The notes below the pieces were generated by a model. The model was not told the DNA's origin and made no database searches. It saw only the letters and a program-made list of their open reading frames with translations. Below, piece after piece: positions 9,692 through 18,290 of a stretch of DNA of 64,000 nucleotides (the stretch's first letter is position 1; every line of letters begins with the position of its first letter). Origin of the DNA: Mycolicibacterium aubagnense (GTDB taxonomy: Bacteria; Actinomycetota; Actinomycetes; Mycobacteriales; Mycobacteriaceae); contig NZ_AP022577.1 of NCBI RefSeq assembly GCF_010730955.1, positions 2,666,001-2,730,000 of the forward strand, in the 5' to 3' direction. The position numbers and the translations under genes are program-made.

Positions 9692-10437
9692 GTGACGCAA
9701 CCCGCGCCGAGGTCTGTGCCGTCGCCTGCGCCGAATTGTTCCGTGACGCAGGGGAAATCATGGCCAGCCCCATGACGACCGTCGTGCAGATCGGTGCCCG
9801 CCTGGCCCGGCTGACCTTCTCCCCCGACATCGTGATCACCGACGGTGAGGCCCGCATGCTGGCCGACACCCCGGCGCTCGGCGCTCCGTTCGCCGTCGAG
9901 GGCTGGATGCCGTTCAACCGTGTCTTCGAGACCCTGGCCTGGGGCCGTCGCCATGTGGTCATGGGCGCCAACCAGATTGACCGCTATGGCAACCAGAACC
10001 TGTCGGCCTTCGGTCCGATCCAGCACCCGACCCGCCAGATGTTCGGTGTCCGCGGCGCTCCCGGCAACAGCATCAACCACCCCACCAGCTACTTCGTGGG
10101 CAACCACACCAAGCGCGTGTTCGCCGATTCGGTCGACATCATCTCCGGAATCGGTTGGGACAAGGTCGATCCGGCCAACCCCGCGTACCGCTTCCTGAAC
10201 GTCTACCAGGTGGTGTCCAACCTGGGTGTGTTCGACTTCAACGGCCCCGAGCACCAGATGCGCGCGGTGTCGCTGCACCCGGGTGTGACGGCCGCAGAGG
10301 TTGCCGACAACACCTCCTTCGAGGTGCACGGCCTGGACGCCGCCGGCGAGACCCGCCTGCCGACCGCCGACGAACTGCAGCTGCTGCGCGAGGTCATCGA
10401 CCCGAAGTCACTGCGGGACAAAGAGGTTAAGGCCTAG
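9688..10437 (+). CDS. ipdB: COCHEA-CoA hydrolase subunit IpdB
   Basis: A 249-residue beta subunit of the CoA-transferase-like hydrolase, partner of IpdA. It starts with GTG in a GTGA overlap with the ipdA stop. Segments such as GAPFAVEGWMPFNRVFE and GANQIDRYGNQNLSAFGP are typical. Like characterised IpdAB, the pair is assigned as a ring C hydrolase rather than a true CoA-transferase, on the basis of operon context. Confidence 0.93.
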   Translation: MSDATRAEVCAVACAELFRDAGEIMASPMTTVVQIGARLARLTFSPDIVITDGEARMLADTPALGAPFAVEGWMPFNRVFETLAWGRRHVVMGANQIDRYGNQNLSAFGPIQHPTRQMFGVRGAPGNSINHPTSYFVGNHTKRVFADSVDIISGIGWDKVDPANPAYRFLNVYQVVSNLGVFDFNGPEHQMRAVSLHPGVTAAEVADNTSFEVHGLDAAGETRLPTADELQLLREVIDPKSLRDKEVKA

Positions 10438-10439
10438 GC

Positions 10440-11510
10440 ATGTCCAAGCTGAAGACCCCGCTGACCGAACTGGTCGGCATCGAGTACCCGGTCGTGCAGA
10501 CCGGCATGGGCTGGGTGGCCGGCGCGCGACTGGTCGCGGCCACCTCCAACGCCGGCGGGCTCGGCATTCTGGCGTCGGCGACGATGACGCTGGAAGAGCT
10601 GCAGACCGCCGTCACCAAGGTCAAGGCGGCCACCGACAAGCCGTTCGGCATCAACATGCGTGCCGACGCCGGCGATGCGGATGCCCGCTGCGACCTCCTG
10701 ATCCGCGAAGGAGTCAAAGTCGCCTCCTTCGCCCTGGCTCCCAAGCCCGAGCTGATCGCCAAGCTGAAAGATGCCGGCGTCGTGGTGATCCCGTCGGTCG
10801 GCCTGGCCAAGCACGCCAAGAAGGTGGCTAGCTGGGGTGCCGACGCGGTGATCGTGCAGGGCGGCGAGGGCGGTGGCCACACGGGCCCGATCGCCACCAC
10901 GCTGCTGCTGCCGTCGGTGCTCGACGCGGTCGCCGGCACCGGGATGCCAGTGATCGCCGCGGGTGGCTTCTTCGACGGCCGGGGCCTGGCGGCCGCACTG
11001 TCCTACGGCGCCGCCGGTGTCGCGATGGGCACGCGGTTCCTGCTGACCTCGGACTCGACGGTGCCCGACGCCGTCAAGCAGCGCTACCTGGACGCCGCGC
11101 TGGACGGCACCGTGGTGTCGACCCGGGTCGACGGCATGCCGCACCGCGTGCTGCGCACGGGTCTGGTGGAGAAGCTCGAAAGCGGTTCGCCGGTGCGCGG
11201 TTTCGTCGCCGCCGTCGGTAACGCCCAGAAGTTCAAGAAGATGTCGGGCATGACCTGGCGGTCGATGGTCAAGGACGGCCTGGCTATGCGCCACGGTAAG
11301 GACCTGACCTGGTCGCAGGTCGTCATGGCCGCCAACACCCCGATGTTGCTGAAAGCCGGTCTGGTGGAAGGCAACACCGAAGCGGGCGTGCTGGCGTCGG
11401 GTCAGGTGGCGGGCATTATCGACAGTCTGCCGTCGTGCGCCGAGCTGGTGCCGAGGATCGCCGCCGAGGCCATCGAGCACCTACAGGCTGCGACCAGCTA
11501 CATCCAATAA
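10440..11510 (+). CDS. ipdC: Flavin-dependent HIP-CoA pathway enzyme IpdC (nitronate monooxygenase fold)
   Basis: A 356-residue TIM-barrel flavoprotein of the nitronate-monooxygenase/2-enoyl reductase family. VQTGMGWVAGARL, the GGEGGGHTGP phosphate-binding loop, and AAGGFFDGRGLAAAL followed by GVAMGTRFL are the flavin-site signatures. The Rv3553 homologue acts on the bicyclic HIP-CoA intermediates before ring C/D opening. It starts 2 nt after ipdB and is the last gene of the operon; a hairpin follows. Confidence 0.92.
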   Translation: MSKLKTPLTELVGIEYPVVQTGMGWVAGARLVAATSNAGGLGILASATMTLEELQTAVTKVKAATDKPFGINMRADAGDADARCDLLIREGVKVASFALAPKPELIAKLKDAGVVVIPSVGLAKHAKKVASWGADAVIVQGGEGGGHTGPIATTLLLPSVLDAVAGTGMPVIAAGGFFDGRGLAAALSYGAAGVAMGTRFLLTSDSTVPDAVKQRYLDAALDGTVVSTRVDGMPHRVLRTGLVEKLESGSPVRGFVAAVGNAQKFKKMSGMTWRSMVKDGLAMRHGKDLTWSQVVMAANTPMLLKAGLVEGNTEAGVLASGQVAGIIDSLPSCAELVPRIAAEAIEHLQAATSYIQ

Positions 11511-11516
11511 TGCTTC

Positions 11517-11549
11517 CCCGTGGGCGGTGGCGTCCCTGCCGCCCACGGG
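11517..11549 (+). terminator. Hairpin after ipdC
   Basis: An 11-bp perfect GC-rich stem (11517-11527 with 11539-11549) and 11-nt loop, 6 nt after the ipdC stop, with no T run. Confidence 0.7.
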
Positions 11550-11884
11550 TGAAACCCGTGTGGGTGCCAATCTGTGTCGTCAATGACCTCGAGGTTCTGG
11601 GCACTTGGCAAGCAATTGCCAAGTGTGCGATACCTTTGCGTGTACGCGCTGTCAACCGGCAACAACCTCAGCCTTCTCCGTAGCAACATTCCCTCGCATC
11701 GTCCCCCGAGGGGATCGGTGTTGGCTCCTCGCGACAACACATCCGCGGAAATGCCGCAGATTTTCGGCCGCTGAGGATGACGCGACCGCCCTCAAGCCTC
11801 CGTAACGTAGCCATCGACCGCAGCAGCAAGCTTTCTACCTGCCATTACAGGCTCGAAAACCTGCGTCAGAGAGGTACCGGTCGA
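11550..11884. other. Non-coding stretch with a perfect inverted repeat
   Basis: No convincing gene; the short ORFs in three frames lack ribosome sites. An inverted repeat at 11602-11625 has perfect 10-bp arms (CACTTGGCAA and TTGCCAAGTG) around GCAA. It could be a regulator site or an RNA hairpin. The stretch probably also holds the promoter for the small ORFs that follow. Confidence 0.55.
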
Positions 11885-12019
11885 ATGACTGTCAGCGGCG
11901 GTGTGGCGTATATCGTCACCGCCTTGCTCCCTGTCCTGGCCCTTGCCGCGATCAACGCCATGGTCCGCGCGGTCGGTAGGCGCCGCGGACGGCCAGACAC
12001 CGCAAACGAGGACTCATGA
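11885..12019 (+). CDS. Small hypothetical membrane protein (44 aa)
   Basis: The ATG follows AGAGAGG by about 10 nt. The product has one hydrophobic helix (VAYIVTALLPVLALAAINAM) followed by an arginine-rich cytoplasmic-type segment (VGRRRGRP), so a single-pass membrane peptide with the C terminus inside is expected. Its TGA overlaps the ATG of a second tiny ORF (ATGA), which supports real translation. I do not recognise the family. Confidence 0.5.
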   Translation: MTVSGGVAYIVTALLPVLALAAINAMVRAVGRRRGRPDTANEDS

Positions 12020-12081
12020 CCACGCCGACAGCTGTCGCCAACCCGGTGGCCAAGCGCCGCAGCTCCCCCGTTCTCGGGTGA
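12016..12081 (+). CDS. Tiny hypothetical ORF (21 aa) coupled to the 44-aa ORF
   Basis: Starts in an ATGA overlap with the preceding small ORF and encodes a short basic peptide (MTTPTAVANPVAKRRSSPVLG). A strong hairpin begins 10 nt after its stop, so the two ORFs look like a closed mini-transcript. Function unknown. Confidence 0.35.
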   Translation: MTTPTAVANPVAKRRSSPVLG

Positions 12082-12090
12082 CCCGCGTCC

Positions 12091-12114
12091 GGCGGCGCCT
12101 CGATAGGCGCCGCC
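12091..12114 (+). terminator. Hairpin after the small ORF pair
   Basis: Perfect 10-bp stem GGCGGCGCCT/AGGCGCCGCC around CGAT, without a T run. Confidence 0.65.
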
Positions 12115-12203
12115 GATCACCTGCTCGGAATCTCCACTTTGACCGTCACTCCCCGGGTGCGACAACCTGATTGAGTCAGTCGTTCATCGATCGGAGTCGG
12201 CCC

Positions 12204-13196
12204 ATGCGCACCGTCTATGTGCGCGTGCGCGTGGCCATGACTCCACCGAGGGCAGACCACCGTCCGGCATTGCGGGTCGCGCTCGGTTTGGCTGTCCCCG
12301 GTATCGCACTGCTGGCAGCGGGACGGCCGGACCTGATCATCTATGCGGTGTTCGGTGCGATCACCGGCATGTACGGCCGCACCGAAAGCCGCGCCCGACG
12401 GTTCGCCCACCAGACCCAGGGCGCCGTGATCCTGGTGCTCGGCGTGGCCATCGGGGTGGCTCTGGCCAATTCCCATGTGCCACCGGCGGTCCTGGTGATC
12501 GCCGCGGTAACGTTCGCCGCCGTTGGCTCCGTCGTGACCGACTACCTCGCGCTCAAACCCGAGGGGCCCTTCTACGGCGTCTTCGCGCTCGGTGCCATCG
12601 CCACGGTGCCCGCCGGCCGGGTGACACCGTCGTCGGCGATATTGCTCTGTGCGGCAACGGCTTTGTTGTGCATTGTGCTCGGTCTGCTTGACGCACCCCG
12701 GGCTGCGGCAACGGCGAACCGGCTTCCGCTGCCGAACCGACACGACGTGTTGATTCATGCCGGGCGCTATGCGCTCTCCATCACCGCGGCCGGCACAGCT
12801 GGATTGGCGCTCGGTGTCGACCACGCCAACTGGGCCATCGCCGCGGCAGCAGGACCGTTGGCCGCCGCCGACGCCCTTGGCCGCATCAAACGCGGAATCC
12901 ACCGCCTTGGTGGCACTTTCATCGGCCTGGCCGTGGCGGCCGCGTTGCTCGTGCCGCAACCGAGCGAGTACGTCCTCGCAGTCTGCGTGATGGCGCTGCT
13001 GTTCCCCACCGAACTGTTCATGTCCCACCACCACGCGGTCGCGCTGGGCTTCTTCACTCCGCTGATCATGCTGATGACCGATCTCGCCTCGCCGACCGAA
13101 CCGCTGGTCCTACTGGCCTATCGCGGCATCGACACCGTCATCGGCGTCACCGCCGCGATCTCGGTGTCGATGCTGTTATCGGGCAGCCGCGAATAG
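12204..13196 (+). CDS. FUSC family membrane protein
   Basis: 330 residues from the ATG at 12204, which has GGAG 7 nt upstream; a TTG at 12171 in frame is less likely. There are two blocks of hydrophobic helices: residues about 20-160 and, after a polar linker (RAAATANRLPLPNRHD), about 190-325. This is the duplicated aromatic-acid-exporter/fusaric-acid-resistance (FUSC) pattern. Such proteins are linked to export of, or tolerance to, weak aromatic acids. It lies in the accessory island after ipdC, alone in its transcript, so any role in steroid-acid efflux is only a guess. Confidence 0.75.
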   Translation: MRTVYVRVRVAMTPPRADHRPALRVALGLAVPGIALLAAGRPDLIIYAVFGAITGMYGRTESRARRFAHQTQGAVILVLGVAIGVALANSHVPPAVLVIAAVTFAAVGSVVTDYLALKPEGPFYGVFALGAIATVPAGRVTPSSAILLCAATALLCIVLGLLDAPRAAATANRLPLPNRHDVLIHAGRYALSITAAGTAGLALGVDHANWAIAAAAGPLAAADALGRIKRGIHRLGGTFIGLAVAAALLVPQPSEYVLAVCVMALLFPTELFMSHHHAVALGFFTPLIMLMTDLASPTEPLVLLAYRGIDTVIGVTAAISVSMLLSGSRE

Positions 13197-13228
13197 AGGC
13201 CGGGACACCAGTTCTGTTGGCGCCCCGC

Positions 13229-14491
13229 TTAGTTGGTCGACGGTGCTGGTGGTGGTTGGAAGGGTTGGTACCACCACCATTGGGCGCGTTCCCCGGTTGG
13301 TCCGGGGCACGGCGGCACGTCAGGACGCGCTGTGGTGGGTGGTCGCGCGAGTGATCCACCGCTGAGCTGTCGGCCCGCGGCATCAGTGACGACCAACCGG
13401 TCAGCGGGTCCGGTGATGGTGATGACGCGCTGGTGGTGCAGCCGGTGGTGATACGGGCACACCAGGACCAGGTTGTGCAGTTCGGTGACCCCACCGTTCT
13501 CCCAATGAATGATGTGATGCGCATGCAAGCCCCGGGTGGCCCCGCACCCCGGTACCCGGCAGCAGCCATCACGGTGTTCCAACGCGCGGCGCAGCCGGCG
13601 GCTGATGGTGCGGGTGCTGCGGCCGGCGCCGATCGGCTGACCATGCTTCTCGAGCCACACCTCGCAGGTCGCGTCGCACAACAGCAGCCGGCGTTCCTCC
13701 TCGGTGAGCACCGACCCCAGATGCAATGCGGCAGTGTCGTGGTCGAGATCCACATGCACCACTACGGTGGTGTGCTGACCATGCGGACGGCGTTCCACAT
13801 CGCTATCCCAGCCTGCCTCGACCAGGCTCATGAACCCATCCACCTGGTTCGGGAACGGCGGCACCTCATCCGGCACCGGCCCACCGTTTTCCCAAGCGTC
13901 GTGGTCACGTTTCCAGTCCGCGACCAACGCATCCTGATGCGATGCCATCGCGGCGTCGAACTTCGCCGCCTCCAGCTTCGACAACCGGATCTTGTACGTC
14001 GTGGAACCGTCATCGTGGGTGGTCTTGGAGATCGACCGCTCAGGCTCAGGTTTCTGCGCGGGGTCCGGGCGCGGTTCTAGCTTCACCGCATCACGCAGCT
14101 GGGTGACCGTGGCGCTTTCGGCGAACTGCACGTAGTGCTCATCCGAACCCTCGCCGGCATGTTCGGCGATCACCCCGACCTGATCCAGCGACAACCGGCC
14201 CTCGCACATCGCCTCGGCGCAGCGCGGGAACTCCTCCAACCGGTGCGCAACCGCCACCATCACTTCCGCATTCCGCGGCGACACCCCGGTTTTCCACGCC
14301 ACCAACGACGTGAGCGACCGAGCACCCGTGGCGCCCCACAACCCGTCACGATCGATCTCGGCCACGATTTCCGCCAGGCGGCCGTCGATCGCGTTGCGCT
14401 GACCGGTCAGCTCACCGATCTCCGCGAAGAACGCATCAAGACGCTCACACGGCGACGGCTCAACATCGAAAGCCGTTGCGGTGGTGGACAT
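13229..14491 (-). CDS. DUF222 domain HNH endonuclease family protein (13E12 repeat type)
   Basis: About 420 residues from the preferred ATG (MSTTATAFDVEPS); an upstream ATG at 14545 has no ribosome site. The N-terminal DUF222 helical region (GARSLTSLVAWKTGVS, HRLEEFPRCAEAM, GRLSLDQVGVIAEHAG) is followed at about 320-370 by the HNH motif CRVPGCGATRGLHAHHIIHWENGG then LVCPYHHRLHH, with zinc-type Cys and His intact. Such genes are multicopy and mobile in mycobacterial genomes and often mark recombination sites. Its place at the edge of the accessory island fits that. The biological role is unknown. Confidence 0.85.
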   Translation of the reverse strand: MSTTATAFDVEPSPCERLDAFFAEIGELTGQRNAIDGRLAEIVAEIDRDGLWGATGARSLTSLVAWKTGVSPRNAEVMVAVAHRLEEFPRCAEAMCEGRLSLDQVGVIAEHAGEGSDEHYVQFAESATVTQLRDAVKLEPRPDPAQKPEPERSISKTTHDDGSTTYKIRLSKLEAAKFDAAMASHQDALVADWKRDHDAWENGGPVPDEVPPFPNQVDGFMSLVEAGWDSDVERRPHGQHTTVVVHVDLDHDTAALHLGSVLTEEERRLLLCDATCEVWLEKHGQPIGAGRSTRTISRRLRRALEHRDGCCRVPGCGATRGLHAHHIIHWENGGVTELHNLVLVCPYHHRLHHQRVITITGPADRLVVTDAAGRQLSGGSLARPPTTARPDVPPCPGPTGERAQWWWYQPFQPPPAPSTN

Positions 14492-14790
14492 AACACCATC
14501 AAAGCAGAGGACACCGACAAGTTTCCGACGCCTCGGACGCAGCAAGCGAGAGGCCGGACCTGCCCTAGTCCACCGACTTCGTCACGGTGACTTTGGCGTT
14601 CTTCATGATGGGCTGGTCACTCTGCGAACTGAAATCGCCGATGGCACAGAGCACGTTCATTTCCGGCATGTACCCGGCCGCATTGCCGCGCGGGATGCGT
14701 CGACTCGCTGCTCGGCGGAGGAGGCCTGTGTCCAAGGGCAATTTCCGTGAGCCTGATTAGCAATGCCTATCAACCGTGGTCGAATAGTCC
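14492..14790. other. Intergenic stretch with a possible minus-strand gene fragment
   Basis: On the minus strand an open frame ends at 14565 and reads back to a stop near 14757. It includes MPEMNVLCAIGDFSSQSDQP and ends KVTVTKSVD, and has no good ribosome site. It looks like the C terminus of a lost protein or a tiny gene. I cannot name the family. The rest probably holds the promoter of the LysR gene. Confidence 0.35.
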
Positions 14791-15687
14791 ATGCTGTTTC
14801 GCCAGCTCGAATACTTCGTGGCCCTCGCTCGCGAGAAGCACTTCGCCCGCGCGGCCGCGGCCTGTTACGTCTCGCAGCCGGCACTATCCGAGGCGATCCG
14901 CAAGCTGGAGAACGAGCTCAAGGTTCCGCTGGTGCGGAGGGGACAGAACTATGAGGGTCTGACGCCCGAAGGCGAACGCTTGGTGTTGTGGGCGCGCCGG
15001 ATTCTGGCTGATCACGACGCGCTCATCCACGAGGTCACCGCGTTGCAAACCGGCTTGACGGGCGAGCTGCGGCTCGGCGTCATCCCAGCCGCGTCCGGCA
15101 CCGTGGCACTCTTGACCGATCCGTTCTGCCTCGAACATCCTTTGGTGCGAGTGCAATTGGAGAGCAGCCTGCGCTCGGCGGGCATCGTCGAGCGGATCCG
15201 CCGGTTCGAGCTCGACGCGGGAATCATCTACCCCGACGGCGTCGATACCACGGGCTTGACGGTCACGCCGCTGTACGAGGAGCGGCAGGTCCTCATCGTC
15301 GGCACCGAACTGCTTGCCAGCCAGGCGAACCCGATCACCTGGGCCGATGCGCTGGAACTGCCGTTGTGTCTGTTGAACACCGGGATGCGGGGGCGGCAGC
15401 TGCTCGGCGACGCGCTGGCCGCGCACGGTCTGACCGCGACACCGCGGCTCGAAGCCGATTCGGTGGTGTCCCTACTGGCCCACGTCAGCAGTGGCCGCTG
15501 GGCGAGCATCGTCCCCCAAACTTGGCTGCATACGTTGCGTCTACCGACCGGTGTGCGAGTGGTGCCGTTGGAGAACCCCCAGGTGACGGCGACCATCGCA
15601 CTGGTCACCAGTGCTGCCGAACCGGGATCGGTGCTGGCGCGCGCCTTGGTCGCGACCGCGCACCGCACGCCGATCAACCCAGGCTAG
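14791..15687 (+). CDS. LysR-family transcriptional regulator
   Basis: 298 residues. The N-terminal winged helix-turn-helix is clear (LEYFVALAREKHFARAAAAC, then VSQPALSEAIRKLENELKV at about 27-45), followed by the two-lobe effector domain (GELRLGVIPAASGTVALL). LysR regulators usually control a divergent neighbour, but here the minus-strand side holds only the fragment described at 14492-14790, so its target may be lost or elsewhere. Its stop is directly followed by a decayed stretch before the WS/DGAT gene. Confidence 0.88.
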   Translation: MLFRQLEYFVALAREKHFARAAAACYVSQPALSEAIRKLENELKVPLVRRGQNYEGLTPEGERLVLWARRILADHDALIHEVTALQTGLTGELRLGVIPAASGTVALLTDPFCLEHPLVRVQLESSLRSAGIVERIRRFELDAGIIYPDGVDTTGLTVTPLYEERQVLIVGTELLASQANPITWADALELPLCLLNTGMRGRQLLGDALAAHGLTATPRLEADSVVSLLAHVSSGRWASIVPQTWLHTLRLPTGVRVVPLENPQVTATIALVTSAAEPGSVLARALVATAHRTPINPG

Positions 15688-15806
15688 CGGTACCGGTCGG
15701 GCAGCAGGCCGATCAGGATCGAGCCGAGCGCGCCAGACTTGTTCTGCGACAACGCCTGCGAAGCTCTCGTTGCCCGAACCACTCATCCGCTGAACACTAG
15801 AACCCG

Positions 15807-17339
15807 TCAGTACTCGTCGCCGGGCTGCACCATCCGGACCGGGCCGCGACGCCGCGCCGCGGGCTGCGGCTCCTGCGCCCATTCCGCACCGCTGGCCTCC
15901 ATCAGCGCACTGATCTCATCGATGTGCACGTCCGCCAGGTCCCACACGTCGGGCACCAGGTCGCGGTCGACGATGAAACCGAAGTCCAGGCGGTCCAGGT
16001 AGCTCACGACCGTGATGTTGAGCCCCTGCCCTTCCGTGACGATCGACACCGGGAACTGATGGACCAGTTGCGCTCCCGCAAAATACAGCGGCTTGCGCGG
16101 ACCGGGCACATTCGAGATCACCAGGTTGAACGGGGTGGCCGCGATCCGGTGGGCAAGCCCGAAGCGGGACGCCAACCGCATCGCCGACGTCGACAGCACC
16201 GGTGCCGAAACCTGAGCCATGTCGCCGAGCTGGCTGGCGGGCACCAGATCCAGCAGGCGCTTCGCGTCGAGCATGGCCGCGCGGCAGCGGGCCACCCGTT
16301 CCAGCGGGTCCTCGCAGTCGGTCGGTAGCTCGGGGAAGATCGCCGACACCCGGTTGGTCCACGGATCTTCTTCGTCACCGGTACGGATGGACACCGGCAC
16401 CATGGCCCGCAGCGGGCCGTCGGGCAACGCATCGTGCGTCAGCAGGTACCGGCGCAGTCCGCCGGCGCAGATCGCCATCACAATGTCGTTGACCGTGCCA
16501 CCGGTGGCCGTCTTGAGCTGTTTGACGTTCTCCAACGACGCCGTGCGCATGGCGAACCGGCGGTGCCCGGTGATGGGCCTGTTCCACGGGGTGGGTGGTG
16601 CGGGCGAGGTCGGCAACGGAATCCTGGGTCCATCTTCCTTGCCAAGGCGCGCAAGGGATTTGATGGCGGAACTCGCCTTGCTGGCAGCGCTGCCGAGGCT
16701 GTCGATGCCGGCGGCGTCGGCGAGCTGGCCAACCAGCCTGGTTTGGAACCGCAGCGCCTTCGCGGGATGGCCGGCGAGGTTGACCACCGCCTTGCGCAGC
16801 AGTTCGATGTTGCCCGGCAACGGTTCGGCTTCCCAGGCCGGACTCGGTCCCGGCGGCGCGGCGTCCGGATCGGTGTCGGTCAGGATGTTGAGCATCAACT
16901 GCCCGGCGGCCCCGTCGATGGTGGCGTGGTGGTACTTCGTCAGCATCGCCCAATTGCCGTCGTCCAGACCGTCGATGACATAGACCTCCCACAGGGGCCG
17001 GCTCCGGTCCATCGGGCGGCCGACGATGCGGGATACCTGGTCGGCCAACTGGTCGACCATTCCCGGTCGGGCCAAATGGATTTCGCGGATGTGGAAGTCG
17101 AGATCGAAGTTCGGGTCATCCACCCAGTACGGGTGGTCGAGCCCCAGCGGCACCTCGACCAGTCGCCGCCGCAGCGGTTCGAGTTCACCGATCAGCGACG
17201 CGTACTTCGCGTAGACCGCGGTGTAGGGGTCGAACTCCTCGCTGGGCCGCTCGAAGATCATCAGCCCGGTGACGTGACCGAAGGTCGTCGCCGTCTCCAG
17301 GTAGAGGAAGGTGGCGTCCATACCGCTGAGCTGCTTCAC
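15807..17339 (-). CDS. Wax ester synthase/diacylglycerol acyltransferase (WS/DGAT family)
   Basis: 510 residues from GTG (VKQLSGMDATFLYLET), with AAGGAGA about 10 nt upstream. The catalytic HHxxxDG motif is intact as HHATIDG at 137-143, and the C-terminal domain has the usual NLVISNVPGP segment. Family members esterify acyl-CoA to diacylglycerol or fatty alcohol, forming storage triacylglycerol or wax at the membrane. Storage lipid synthesis is a known fate of sterol-derived carbon in mycobacteria, but this paralogue sits in an accessory island with an SDR, not in a known tgs locus. The substrate is not predictable. Confidence 0.88.
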   Translation of the reverse strand: MKQLSGMDATFLYLETATTFGHVTGLMIFERPSEEFDPYTAVYAKYASLIGELEPLRRRLVEVPLGLDHPYWVDDPNFDLDFHIREIHLARPGMVDQLADQVSRIVGRPMDRSRPLWEVYVIDGLDDGNWAMLTKYHHATIDGAAGQLMLNILTDTDPDAAPPGPSPAWEAEPLPGNIELLRKAVVNLAGHPAKALRFQTRLVGQLADAAGIDSLGSAASKASSAIKSLARLGKEDGPRIPLPTSPAPPTPWNRPITGHRRFAMRTASLENVKQLKTATGGTVNDIVMAICAGGLRRYLLTHDALPDGPLRAMVPVSIRTGDEEDPWTNRVSAIFPELPTDCEDPLERVARCRAAMLDAKRLLDLVPASQLGDMAQVSAPVLSTSAMRLASRFGLAHRIAATPFNLVISNVPGPRKPLYFAGAQLVHQFPVSIVTEGQGLNITVVSYLDRLDFGFIVDRDLVPDVWDLADVHIDEISALMEASGAEWAQEPQPAARRRGPVRMVQPGDEY

Positions 17340-17370
17340 GAGTGTTTTTCTCCTTGGTGAGTTCCGGCGC

Positions 17371-18153
17371 TCAACTGGTGAGCAAGCCGCCTTCGACGGG
17401 CAGGGTGATGCCGGTGACGTAGCTACTGGCATCGCTGGCCAGGAAGATCAGAGCGGCGCTGAGTTCCTCGGTGCGACCGAGCCTGCCGACCAGGGTCCGG
17501 GGCAGCACGGCGGTCTCGAAATAGCCGTCTTCGTACTGCTCGGTCATCTCCGAGGCGAAGAAGCCCGGCGCCAGGGCGTTGACGCGAATGCCCTTGCGTC
17601 CCGTCCACTGCTGGGCCAGGTCGCGGGTCAGTCCGATCAAGCCGGCCTTCGATGAGGCATAGGCCGCCTGGGGCAGTCCGGCGGTCGTCAGGCCGAGGAT
17701 GCTGCTGACGTTGATGATCGAGCTGCCCGGGCGCATATGGGCGGCGCATGCCTGCGCCATCCAGTAACTCCCGTTCAGGTTCAGGTCGATGACGGACCGG
17801 AACTGCTCGGGCGTTTCGCGCGACGCCGGGACGGCAGTGCCCACTCCCGCATTGTTCACCAGAATGTCGACGCGTCCGAAGGAATCGACAGCGGCCTGAG
17901 CCAAGGCTTTGCAGTCATCGGGTTCGGTGACGTCGGTGCGTACGGCGACCGCCCTGCGACCCGCGGCTTCCACGAGCGCCTTGGTCTCGGCGAGACGGTC
18001 TTCACGTCGCGCGCCAAGCACGACGTCGGCGCCGGCTTGGGCCAGTGCCTGCGCGAATCCGACACCAAGGCCACTCGAAGCGCCGGTGACGACCGCGACA
18101 CGGCCATGGAGACGGAAGAGATCAAGGATCGAAGAAGCGTCGTCCTGGGTCAT
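17371..18153 (-). CDS. Short-chain dehydrogenase/reductase, partner of the divergent QsdR-type regulator
   Basis: A 260-residue SDR. Cofactor loop TGASSGLGVG at about 25-34, NNAGVG, catalytic SS...AAYASSKAG, and a C-terminal LPVEGGLL. It is upstream of the WS/DGAT gene on the same strand (31-nt gap), so the two are probably co-transcribed; a role in making or oxidising an alcohol or ketone for the acyltransferase is possible. The ATG lies right beside a 28-bp inverted repeat, the likely operator of the divergent QsdR-type gene. Confidence 0.82.
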   Translation of the reverse strand: MTQDDASSILDLFRLHGRVAVVTGASSGLGVGFAQALAQAGADVVLGARREDRLAETKALVEAAGRRAVAVRTDVTEPDDCKALAQAAVDSFGRVDILVNNAGVGTAVPASRETPEQFRSVIDLNLNGSYWMAQACAAHMRPGSSIINVSSILGLTTAGLPQAAYASSKAGLIGLTRDLAQQWTGRKGIRVNALAPGFFASEMTEQYEDGYFETAVLPRTLVGRLGRTEELSAALIFLASDASSYVTGITLPVEGGLLTS

Positions 18154-18154
18154 T

Positions 18155-18182
18155 TGTGCATCATATTCAAATATGTTGCACA
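18155..18182. promoter_or_regulatory. 28-bp inverted repeat, probable operator of the SDR/QsdR-type divergent pair
   Basis: Arms at 18155-18167 and 18170-18182 pair at 12 of 13 positions around a 2-nt centre. The left half begins TGTGCA and the right half ends TGCACA. It is AT-rich in the middle and sits 1 nt from the SDR start codon. A TetR-type dimer site is the simplest reading. Confidence 0.65.
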
Positions 18183-18195
18183 CACGAGACCGATC

Positions 18196-18207
18196 GAGAT
18201 ATATCTC
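18196..18207. promoter_or_regulatory. Perfect 12-bp palindrome in the divergent promoter region
   Basis: GAGATATATCTC lies 13 nt after the 28-bp inverted repeat, toward the QsdR-type gene. It could be a second regulator site or overlap a -10 element. Confidence 0.4.
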
Positions 18208-18290
18208 ACTCGAACGTCGACGGCTACCATGATGCAAGGCCGTCAGCGACACACAGGAGGTGCGGCATCACCGAGACACCGTTGGGCCGC

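Noticed and set aside
13229..14491. Homing or restriction endonuclease system
   Set aside because: The HNH motif is real, but the DUF222 architecture is the common multicopy mycobacterial family, and no methylase or intron is nearby.
14657..14884. 75-codon minus-strand frame overlapping the LysR start
   Set aside because: Arg-rich composition without motif, overlaps the clear LysR helix-turn-helix coding region.
15684..15782. Short minus-strand frame ending GALGSILIGLLPDRYR
   Set aside because: Only 32 codons, no ribosome site, and it overlaps the LysR stop. It may be a decayed gene end, but there is too little to support a feature.
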